Below are positions 46,301 to 58,300 of a stretch of 64,000 nt of DNA, one piece after another. Both the position numbers and the translations under genes were made by a program. Under the pieces are notes generated by a model. That model did not search any database. It was not told the origin of the DNA and was given only the letters and a program-made list of their open reading frames with translations. This DNA comes from Lumbricus rubellus (taxonomy: Eukaryota; Annelida; Clitellata; Crassiclitellata; Lumbricidae): assembly GCA_945859605.1 (NCBI GenBank), contig OX243827.1:6424619-6488618 (forward strand). The letters run 5' to 3'. Position 1 is the first letter of the stretch. Each line of letters opens with the position of its first letter.

Positions 46301-49300
46301 ATTGCTCGAACACATTCTCTGACTGTTGCAGGCCACCGGAGGACGATTCCAACAACCTAGCAATCGCGAGAATCGCCAACGAAACGAAAGCCATCACCGC
46401 TTACGTTAAACACGTTCCCAATCAGCCTATCGTCTTTGCGGTATGCGCACGGCTATATCTCTGTGTTCTGGGTTAGGGTTAGGGACATAGAGGCACATGA
46501 AACCGCACAGTTGGTGCTCTCAGACTGAGAGGAACGTAGCCATTCTAGAGGAGCTCCATCCAAAGAAAGCAGAGAGACGTTTTGGAAATGTAGATCCTAT
46601 AGTAGTATACTGAGGCGAAAGCATTGCTGCATGAGGAGAGAAATTCTGTATCTCAACGCGGAGCAGTCACGGACCCCGAAACTATAGTAAAGGCTTAATC
46701 TTTTTCGAGATAAGTTGCAGTGATAAAAGTGCAGTTAAGACCTGCTACTTTATATTTATGTATAAATTATGATTTTATTTAGTTGCAATTTGATGTTTAA
46801 ACCGGTTGAATTTGAGCATACGCAATATTATATTTAAAAGGCATAAATCATAACTAGGCTACCTAACCCGGGTCTTTAAAAGTCGCTGGGGTCCTGGGCA
46901 TTTCCTCCCTTGACCCCTTTCGGCGTCCATGGTCGAAAGCGGCACTTGCGTCAAAGACAGCTACCAGACTACGGAACATGGGCCATTGCGCTATAGAAAT
47001 CTGATAAAAGACGAACCAAAAGACTTCCCTACTTAAACTTTGATCGTTCTTGATCATGTTAACTGTTCTGTGATGTTGTATGCAGGACGATCCAGAGCAA
47101 CGCATTCGAATAGAAGACCAGATAATCGCGTGGACATGGAGAAGCTACGGTGACTCACCTACACCTGATAACAGGGTTCTCGCTCGTATGCCAATGACAA
47201 AGGTATAGGCCTACGAAAACATTGTATTTTTCACGACATTTCAACTTTTTTGTCTGGAAAAAATAGTATTTCCCACCAGGGCAATTCCACGGTATTCAAA
47301 ATGTTACGGACTCTACATTTCGGAGAGTTTGAGCCCTTCATACAGACAGAAGATTACTGTTTAAATTATTTAAATATTTTTCCCAGATGCCGCTTCAATC
47401 ACAGATTAGTTTGATATTAGTTAGACTTTGCTGGCTGTTATGTATCATTTCTGGTGAATTAAAAAGTTTTCGTTACGGACTCTACACGAAAGTTCCCTGA
47501 ATTTTTTTGATGACTGAACTGTCTTGATTTTCTGTGAAGTTATTATACACACATTCTTTTGAAGCACAATCTTAGAATTGCCAGCCATTTCTGCTGATAA
47601 GGCCATAATTGCATTTCTTTTTCATGATACGTACTGATGTTGAGCACTCACTTAATGTACACACTATGCGTTACGGACTCTACGTTACGGACTCTACAGT
47701 TATGGATCATGCACAAAAACCGATTAATATCCATGAAAGCAGTTAATTTTTAGCAATTACTTTCATCATTCACTTGTTTGCAAGGTACTACGAGAAGTTT
47801 CAGATCTCAACTTGAACAAATTATGGTGTTTTGTTGTCACAAACAATCAAATGAACGCTTGCACTGTTCAAACATCGGTAATGTTAAGGCTCTTAATGTT
47901 TCAGAAGTGACTGAGCTTGGGTCAGTCTGTAACACTAACCACACGGTCAATGAACTTGAAAAGACCTCTTTCACATATTGCTGGTGCATATAGCTTTTCT
48001 ACAATCTGATCATTGGTGATTTATAACTGGTCAATTCTGTCTCGAAAGTCGAACAGATTGCCCAAGTTATCCTTCACAACTTGCACCTTAGTAGCTTAAT
48101 CTTGTTTCTGTTACCACATCTTCTGGGCACATGGAACAAATTAAATTTAGACAAACCAACGTTTACACATTTTCCAGTGCACAAATCTTGTGTGCTTCTC
48201 TAAGTTTGAGGAGCAGTACCCGTTTCTAGTGGCTCTCTAGCCCTGGATTTGTTCTGAGTTTGGCACGTATAGAATCTTGCTTTCTTGAACATATAGAGCT
48301 CATGGTAAAAGAAATCATAATCTGATTCTGCAAGTACCGGTAGGCTACTTGAATCTGATTCTGTAAGTACGTTCAGTTGCCATGGCATGAACTATATATT
48401 GTTGTAGACTTTCTGCCTATACTGTCCACATTAGGCTAATAGTTTTCACTATTTCTATGAATAATCAATGGAAATTAAATAGCAAACTATTCATTTAAAT
48501 GTACTAACCATGGACCCTTGTTTTAAAAAGCATTTATAAATCAATAAAATGCACTGAATAAATAATAAAACTCATAAATATATCGTGCTAAATGTTGATT
48601 AATGTGTATTAGACGCTAGCTAAAAAATTCAAAATGGCTGAAAATTGTTGACAAGTTCCATGCTATCCACATAGTAGCTTAGAGAGGGATGAGTAAAGGG
48701 AATCATTTAAATAACAAGATATAGCTATGCTTAATGTTTAGCTTCCATGCATAATTTCTGACAATTGTAGCCACTATCTCATCAAATGAAGTTGTGCTTG
48801 TAGAGTCCGTAACACTTTTGTAGAGTCCGTAACAATTTTCAACTTCGCATAGAAAATTTTAAAGGAATATTAGGAAAAGTAATTTATGCTGACTGAGTAG
48901 CCCATAATGGTGATTCAGAGGATTGGAGATAACAAGTTTACTGTTCAATTCGAAATGCCTGAAAAACAAATTAGAAGCCCCAGAATGTTACGGACTCTAC
49001 AACTCATGTTTTGCTCCAGCAAATCTGGACACATGATAAGGTGAATTTTTGATCACAAAGTATCTATCACTTACTCTCACCATGGTCACAATGTCCAGCT
49101 AAAAATATTCCATATTGGATTTACATTAAAAATTTAGCATTTAAAAATTGCATGTAGAGTCCGTAACGCAAAAAAATGAAAGTTGGCACTTTGAAGCAAA
49201 GTAGACACAAAACGATGAGGGCAGAAAGACAAATTCTTTTGGATTCTTATACTAGAACCATCTAGCTATAACAGAAATTAGTAACAACTTATAATTCCAA

Positions 49301-52300
49301 TATTTTTTATTGACCCTTCATGGACCACAATACCGTGGAATGCCCCTTCACGAGATTTATTTTTCGGGCAGAGGTAAAATCTTTGACTCCCACTGCTGAA
49401 ATCTCCATTACACCGATGCCTATGCCTACCTAGAAGATGTTTGACCCATTAATACGGACGGACCACTTCTTCACCAGTGGTTCAGTGATACACAAACTTG
49501 CAGCAATATAGGCCCTAAACTTAAAATGTTAACCATTACTGAGCATGTATACCAATGCATATAATTATGGTATATTTTTATATGTGTGTGTGTATTTTCT
49601 GCATATGTCCGTTTAGGCAGCAAAGCGAGGACTGGACACAATCTATGAATTCGCCTTAGAGAACGTCCCAGGAGCGGATATTCAGCGTTTTGGAGTAACA
49701 GGAGTGTCCAAGGTAGGCCTACTTGTGTTTTGATTCAATCAACATAACTAAATCAAATCAAATCAAATCAAATCAAATTTTTTTATTGAGCCAGAGAAAA
49801 GCACACAAGGTACATATCATCATATAAAAATAAAACATGAATGTTATTGGCAACAAAAGGAAACCCAGAAGGGACTGCAGAGTCCCGCTGGTTAGGGCCA
49901 CCTAAGCACATTTTCTGGTTCTAGGCGTTAACAAATTCAGCACAATAAAATCATATTCTATTTTCCATCATATATGCAATAAATCAAAAATAAATCAAAA
50001 CTTAACTACGAAAATTAAACGTTCCAAATTTTAACATCACGATATTACATAATATGAATATCTAAACATGATGTTAAGCAAACACGTCTTAATTTTAAAA
50101 AATAAATCAATACCAAACTGAAAAAAGTAAGAAAACCTTAAGTAAAAAACATAAAGCCTTAACTAAGTAGGGAGAAGGAAGTTTAAAGTATGAACCCGAC
50201 TAACAGTTCTGGTTAATCAACCATAAACCCAAGCAATGCTTAAATGACTTAAGAATTGGGATACTGCGAAGGTTTAGAGGTATTCTATTCCATTCAATAG
50301 GACCTGCATACTTAATGGAGAATTTTCTTGAGTTTGTTCGGGCGCGCACAGTTCTATATGAGGCTAAGTTTCTCGTGTTGTATGAGTGTATATCTGAGGC
50401 TAGAGTAAAGAGATTGGCATGGGAGATAGGCAATGTGTTATATGTATATCGATGCATGAACTCACACATCTGCAGTTGCTTAATTTGTAAAACTTTTAGA
50501 ATCCCGAGCTGCGTGAATAGCTTTTCTGAGTGTGAGTTGTAAGGAGAACCGGCTATTAATCTGACAATTCTTTTCTGCAAGACAATAATTCTGTAAAATC
50601 GAGAGTTGTAGTTAGATGCCCAAATCATGTTACAATAGGATATGTACGGGTATATCATAGAGTAGTACAAAGTGAGCAAAATGTTTCTAGGCAGTAAGTA
50701 AGATATTCGCTTAAGTATACCTATGTTTTTAGCCAGTTTTAATGCAATGTGTTCAATATGTACACTCCAAGTGAGATGTTGGTCCACATAGACTCCAAGG
50801 AATTTTACAGATTCTACTTGTGGAGTATCAATATTGTCTATGTGGACTTTTCCCTTCAGTTGTGGTGTTGCTTTCCTATGAAAGCAGAAAAGAATGTAGT
50901 TGGTTTTTGTCAAGTTAAGAGATAGCTTGCTTGCTTTAAACCAGTCAGACACTAGTACAAGTTCTTCATTAAGGATTCGGAATAATTCCTCATAGGATTT
51001 GTGAGAGAGGAAAATATTAGAATCGTCAGCGAATAGTACAAAGTGTAGGATGGGGGATACATTCGGAAGGTCGTTAATGTAAATCAGGAATAATAGAGGA
51101 CCCAATATTGACCCTTGGGGTACTCCAAATTTAATCGATTTCCAACTTGATGTTATGCCATTACATTTAACTTGTTGCTGTCTACCACTAAGGTAATCCT
51201 TAAACCAAGAAAGAGGGATTCCTCTTATGCCGTAGCTTTCAAGTTTCTTAATTAATATATTATGATTTACAGTATCGAAAGCTTTAGTTAAATCTAAAAA
51301 TAGTCCTATAGAAAATTCATTTTTATCAATGGCTTCTGTAATCTTATCTTGAATATTTATCAGTGACATTGCCGTCGAGTGGCCCGACCTAAAACCATGT
51401 TGAAAGGAATGCAAAATATTAAGTTTAGAGATATAATCGTATAGTCGCTGATACATCACTTTTTCTAATAGTTTCGAAAAAAAGGCAGTATAGAGATCGG
51501 TCTATAATTTGCTACGTCATCTCTATTGCCTTGTTTAAATATAGGTGTAATTGAGGATTTTTTCAGTTTATCAGGTATTATTCCTGTTGATAATGAGCAA
51601 TTAATTATGTCAGTCAGAGGGATAGCAATAAGGTCTAAGTTTGGACTAACTATACTAGGATCAAGTTGATCGGGTCCCGGACTTTGAGTGCGCTTCAGAG
51701 TCAGATTAAATTCCATCAGTTCCTGAGGCGATGTTGGGTTGACAGCAAAAGAGTTAAGGGGTGGCGGTTTAAGATACTGCATAAACGAAGTACTTGGGTC
51801 CAAGATTTTATCAGATAAATTCTGAGCAATTCCAGCAAAATAACTGTTGAACTTTTCTGCCATTAATTTATTATCAGTTATAGGCTTCCCATTAATTGTT
51901 AACGATTCAATTATATTATCTTCAGTTTTCGAATTAACTATAGATTTTATCACGTTCCAGGTTTTTTTAATATCTTTATTATATTTTAAGAACTCGGCAG
52001 CATAGTAATTACGTTCAGCTTTAATTTTGATTGATTTGAATTTGTTTCTATATGCAATAAACCTATTTTTATTTGTTGGAGTTGGGTTTTTGATATATTT
52101 ACGGTACAAATTAGCTTTTTTTCTACATGATTTTAACAGCCCCTTAGTCATCCATGGATGATCGAAAGACCGTGGGTTACGCTTCTTAACTGTTATGAGT
52201 GGGAAGGCTGTGTTGTATACAGGGTGGCTCAAAAAAAAATACCCCAGCAGCAAAAATGCAATATCTCCGCAACCAATCGAGATTATTCTATGAAAATAGC

Positions 52301-55300
52301 AGGATTTATAGAGGAGAGAATTTGAAACAATCCCTGAAAATCTCAATAATGAATCTGTATCACTTTAGAAGTTACAGCTGTGCAAAAATGGTTTTTCATT
52401 TTTTCGAATTTCCGAAGAATCACGTTAAAATACATGCGATTTCTTTAAGATTTTTTTGCAAATTTCAACACATAAAGTGATGATGATGTCATATGACCTC
52501 TCTAAGAGCTGTAAATAAGCTGTTTATGTAGCAATCTGGTAGTATTTGGTGATATTTTATATATTAAGATCTCAATTTGTGAATCCGTACTGAACGTCAT
52601 GGGCAAAGTTTCTGCAGATGATAAAGTGGGAACTCAGGCGTTGCGCGATCAGAGACTGGGGTATTGCAAGATCATAGCAAAATAACCAGTGAAAAGTGGA
52701 GCCTGAGCACATTGAAGGCTATCTATAGACGTGATTATGTAGCAAAAGTCAGATGTCGAAAAGAGACAGGAAGACAGTGGTCGTTTGGTCTGACGGAAAA
52801 AAGCGCGATGTTCACGAAATTCGCTTGGTATAGTTGCAAAGGTAAAGTTTGCAAAGCACATCATGGTTTCGGCGTCAAATCTGCTGGCGTGTGTTACGGC
52901 TGCAAGGAAAGACTGCACTTCATCCCATTCAGTAGGCTAAACGTCAAACTTACCGTTGAACTCTGTTACCCAGACTCATTGAACACTGAAGGCATGTTCT
53001 AACATTTGGTTTATTTTCCAGCAGGACGGCCCGCCTGCTTGCTCGCACGGCAGGGTTGATTATGATGATGCTATCTTATTGCCATCAACTGCGGTAAATA
53101 TATTGGCACAGGTGAATGACCATCAAACTCGCCAGACCTGAGCCCTTTTGTGTATTACGACTGGGAAGCTATGCTGGAACGATGCAAGACATTTCATCCC
53201 AAGTTGGAGAACATTGGCTAACTGAAGGAAGTCTTGCTGGTAATGTGGGATCAGTTGCCGGAGGAGTCGATCAACAAGCCCATACCGAGTTTCACAAAAA
53301 GAATTTGAGCTCGTATTAAAGCAGGGAATGTACACTCCCATCATACTTTACGATAAACTGTAAAACGGATTTCTGAGGTGGTAGTGAAAGGTGATATTAT
53401 TTGACATGGAAATCAACAAATGACGTTCATTTTTCCGCGGAAATTCGAAAAAACGGAATTGAAAGTTTGAACAGCTGTAACTTTTGCAAGCATGAAAATT
53501 TGAAAGTGAAACTTTCAGGGATTGTTGGAAATTCATTCCCCTACAAATTGGAAAATTTTCGTAGAAAAATTTCAATGGGTTGCGAAGATATTGCATTTTA
53601 TCCGGTGAGGTATTTTTTTTTGAGCCACCCTGTACATTCGTGTACATATCGAGAAAAGTTTCATAAGCTTTTTGTGGGTCACCTACAATGCACAGGTCTG
53701 AGACCGGGGTGAAATCTAGTTGTGATAGAAGGAATCTAAATTGTTCCATCGCCTGATCATTCACTATTCGTGTAGTATAAGAAGTTGGCTTGTCTTGTTT
53801 AGTGGGTTGCGTATGATACCAACCCATAATAGGTAAATGATCTGCAATATCAGTAACAATAATCGAGGAGTTCATAATCCTAGGCCATGTATTTGTGAAT
53901 ATGTTGTCAATTAGTGTGGCTGAAGTGTCAGTTATACGTGTAGGCTGTAGTATGGCAGGTAGAAAGTGATGAGATGAGATGCAGTCGAGAAAATTGCTAG
54001 TGAGCGCATGATCACTATGTTTCAACAAATCAATGTTGAAATCACCCATCAAAACTATCTCTTTTTTAGTTTCCGCTAGCTCAGATAATAGTTGATTAAA
54101 TTCTTCATTAAATATCGTCAGAGGAGTTCCATGTGTTCGGTATATAACTCCCATTAGGAGTTGAGTGCCTTTCTGTTGGGGAACCTTTATGAATAGACTT
54201 TCATACGAATTGTGTAATGAATTGTGCTTCAGTGGAGGTAATTCTTGGAAGTCCATATCTTTCTTTATATAGAAGCCTACACCGCCCCCTCCCTGACCAG
54301 TAGCCCTCGGCTTTTGTACACAATTGTAGCCTTAACTACTAAACTTTATTGACACAATTCAAGTGGTATGCTTGTGGCTTTATTGTCTATTAGCGGACAG
54401 ACAGGCATATAGACAGACATGTATGCACTGATTCAAAAATGTTAGTGTTAGTGTTATACGTGTGTCTCTCTGTTCAGCGTGGTTGGACGGTGTGGAGTCT
54501 GGCGGCCACGGATAAACGCGTCGTCATTGCGATGCCATTTGTCTTCAGTCTACTTAACATGGAAGCGGTCAGTACTTGTACATTTTTTTGTTCAGTTCTG
54601 CGCAGTTCTGTTCATCAGATCCAAAAAATGCACATACAATTATTCAACAGAATAAAAACATTCAAATAGCAAGTAAGCACTAACCAAGATAAATGTGATA
54701 TTCGCCAAAACGTTCTAAATGAATGTTTAATTTGTTTATGGGTCTACTTTTGGCTGGTGGTCGATAGATTGGCAGACCTATTTTAGTTACAGGACCATGT
54801 CGTATCAGCAGCGCATAGATGCTAGAGGTGCTGGCTGACAGACGGAACTGAAGTACGGTAACTAAATTAAGCTATTTTCTTGATGCTTTGTTGCAGACAA
54901 ACATGAACCATTTTCAGAGCTTGGATGGTGCTTGGTCCTTCGCCTTAGGACCATACTACGCCGAGAACGTCACCCAGGATTTGCTCAATCCAAAGACGCA
55001 GGGTCTTTTCGACGTCGAAGATCCATACAGTACGTGTGCCTTCCAGGGAAAGCAGTTTAACGACCGTGTATGACCAAAGGGCCTTTACAGTCGGAGGCAG
55101 AGTACAACCTCTCACTCCACGTTTATATTGCGACCGAGCCACCCGCAGTAAATAACCGAGAAATAAATCTCTGATAAACCGACCGACCGGAAATCGAACC
55201 CGAGCCGCTGGCGTGGCGAGAGGGCTACAACCCAATCGGCCACGCAGGATGTGCCTTCAAGGCAGTCGATCGTTTAAATAGACCTAGAAGCAAACGAGAT

Positions 55301-58300
55301 AACAATTTACGTTAATGGTTTTTTCAGTCCAGCGTGTCTGCGGTTTGTGTAAAAAAACAATTCCCTCAGTGTCGGTCTGGTAATGAATTCTTCCTCTGCT
55401 GCAGTAATAACCTACCTTGGTGGAATGTCGTCATTCTACTGTTTTGAGTTTTGTCTAAATTCTTACAAAAACGGCTGTGATGAGTCTGATGACATATGTT
55501 CTTTCTGGAATCACCCGAGAGAAATAGGTTGAAATGTTGTACAGGATTATTTGTGTTCTGTAGGATATCGTGAGCGATTCACAATCCCTATCCATCTGAC
55601 TTCTGCATCTGGTGACGAGTTCTTTCTTTGCGATGAGAACCGGTTTTGGTGGAACGACATTCCGTCTCCTAACAAATACCTAACGTACGCATAAACTTTC
55701 TATAACAACAGAACAGAAAAGTAACTTTTTTGGTAGATAATTATGTGTATGGTTGGTCCTGGGCATGACGTTAAACTGCATCCATCCTCCGCCACAGGGA
55801 ACCAACAAAGTCTCTGTGCCGGTCCTAAGCCCGGACAAAGGAGGAAGGTTTGCCAGATGGGTGGAGATACACTGGCAGAAAAAGACCAAGACCATAGAAA
55901 TCCGCAAAAACCACGACACAAGTGACATAGCGACCCAGATGCTTCAAGGTGTCATGATGTGGAGTACACATGCACAGGCCGGTCAGGACAGACCGGTGGA
56001 GAGAGTCGAAGGAGAGAGCATATGTGGGCCACATACGGGCATTGACCCAGGTTGTCCTTCGTACCTCTCTCCCAATATTCTCTTCAATCGGACAAGGTGG
56101 TCTAGCTGCTCCAAGATGTTAATGGTATGGAGCGGACCTGCTGACCGGACCGGTTGAAGTTGGGAAGCATGATGCGAGACAGACTCAGACAGAGAGTGGC
56201 GTCGGACACCTACGGGTTGTTAACCCAAGGATAGCGATGATGATGATGATGGTTGAACATGGTCGAAAATGTAGATATCGTCCAATAAGCTGGTGTGCGA
56301 TCTTTAGTTAAAAGAAATTCTTTAGTGCACGAGTAGACACATCAGCATAATAGTTTTACTGATGGATCGTCACGTTCTTTGAAATCTCCATTTGTCTCTA
56401 AGACTGTAATAATATTATTATTGATATGCAATATTATTATTATTGATCAATTGGTTCTGTTTCTTTTGCAGGATGCTGCCTAATGCTGGACACGTAATGA
56501 CTGGGCACTTGGATCAGATCACCGAATCACTGATTGCGTTCACAACGATTTTCTTACGGGCAAGCGCAGTTCACTTAGCTAACTAACTGTGATTGTACAA
56601 ACAGAAAGACACAAGGAAAAACGAACGAACGAACGAATGGACAACGGATCAAATGAAATGAACGAATGAATGAATGAGTGAACGATAGCATGAATGGGTT
56701 TCAAAGATCTTTCTTGTGTGCATAATGGTCCTTCGTTATTTTTGTTTTTGTGCCAATCGGGCTAGTAGACTGCAGCGGATTTTAATTTGCAACAGCATAA
56801 CACCGATGGTGCTGGGAATGGAAATGGTGTCGTTGGAATCTTGAACCTGTCTAAGGGCAAAACACTAAGAAGAAGCAATTAACACCTGTGCGTGGTGATA
56901 CGTAATCGCGGAGCACTGGATATGGTAGAAGGTTGCAACTCGCTTTCTGAGAAAAGCTAGTTTCATTATTATCATGACCCGTTTATTAACTTTTAACTTT
57001 CTTAATAATTTGGTTCTTTGCTTATATTATTTTCTGTCGCAGGGTTTGACGTATCCTATCGTCTGGTGGCAAATTAATCCGGTAAGAAGTTCATTATGAT
57101 CTCATGAATAAAGTCGATAATTATGGTAGGCCTATTAGTGGATAAAGGCAATACAGGCCTACTGCTCAGATTTCTAAATTGATAGCACTAACTTTTCCAA
57201 CTGTGACTAATTCTTCTTCTTCTTCAGTAATGTTCTTTTCATTGTAGACAAGTGTGGGTGGAGAAATCATTCTCCATTCAAATCCACCTCCACTCGAGAT
57301 CGTTGCCTATAAAGCCGTCACTCTCGAAAGTGACTCCAGGTTCGTCGTCAATCATTTCTAATATCAAACAAATAACCAAGCCACTCAGTCAGTAAGTCAG
57401 TCAGTCAGTCAAGAAGTCTTTAGTCAACTAGATGTTAAATCGACATCAATTCTGCGTGTGACAAGTCGTCTCATGTACAAACCTATTATTACGGTAGAGT
57501 TTCATAACTAGAATGAAAAGAGACACTCTGTGAGGATACCGTATGCTTCTAAACAGCTCTGTCAATACATTTTAATTAGAAAAAACTATGCACAATAATT
57601 CTTTGTCTTTCGAATGGCAACATGATTTGTAAGTTGCATGATAGAGCCTAGAATCTTTAAGACCATGTTGTTGTGGAGCAACTCGTTGTCAATGAAATGT
57701 GTCTTACGTACATTCTTCCTGGGAAACGAATAAAACTCATGTCTGTAATGAGATGTTTAATGTAATGGAAATGATAATTTAATTATCGATCGATCGAGTG
57801 AAGTATAGGCTAACATAATTAAACTTCTTGCATAAGTAATAATGATAAAAGATCATAATTATGTGCTCAGTGTTTTGCGGACGGTTTATTTCTCATGTCT
57901 TTTCCGTTAGACGTGATTTCCGTGTGAACCAAGGAAATGGTGACGAAGTTTTAGACCATCCAGTCGTATGGATACAGAACCTCACCGTCGAAGATCTGGT
58001 TGGTTGAACATTATATCCTAAAGAATTTTAAGCCGTTGATGAGTAGTAGTTAATAGTCTGATTCAAGCGCTCTAGGAACTTGTAATGTGAATCTTCAAAA
58101 TTTCTCAATGCCACACAAGACCGCCTCATGAAGACCAGCATCATGGTCTACATGGAGACCAATGGCATGGCTTAAACACCATAATATTATAGGACATGTA
58201 GACTCAATCATGCCAAACAGGTTTGCTATGACGTGTGATTGTTCAATAGAACACAATATGTGACAACTTATATTATAAGTTGTCAGTACTTGTCACTCCA

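Larger units (their letters stand above)
49751..54332 (-). mobile_element. CR1/Jockey-group LINE, 5'-truncated, in intron 6 of copy C
   Basis: The 3' end is at the left and finishes in a (GATTT)n tail (read as AAATC repeats at 49751-49780). The 6-bp duplication TAACTA flanks it (49745-49750 and 54333-54338), and copies A and B show the single target TAACTACTAAAC. The element contains an endonuclease domain and a reverse transcriptase, split by a later DNA transposon at 52220-53632. It is truncated inside the endonuclease and inserted antisense to copy C. Confidence 0.92.

Noticed and set aside
52664..53002. 112-codon frame with many cysteines as a secreted peptide
   Set aside because: It lies inside the nested mariner-like element, has no signal peptide and overlaps decayed transposase sequence.
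55753..56157. 134-codon frame as a host gene
   Set aside because: Entirely inside a segment bounded by a target duplication with a GAT tail, absent from paralogs.
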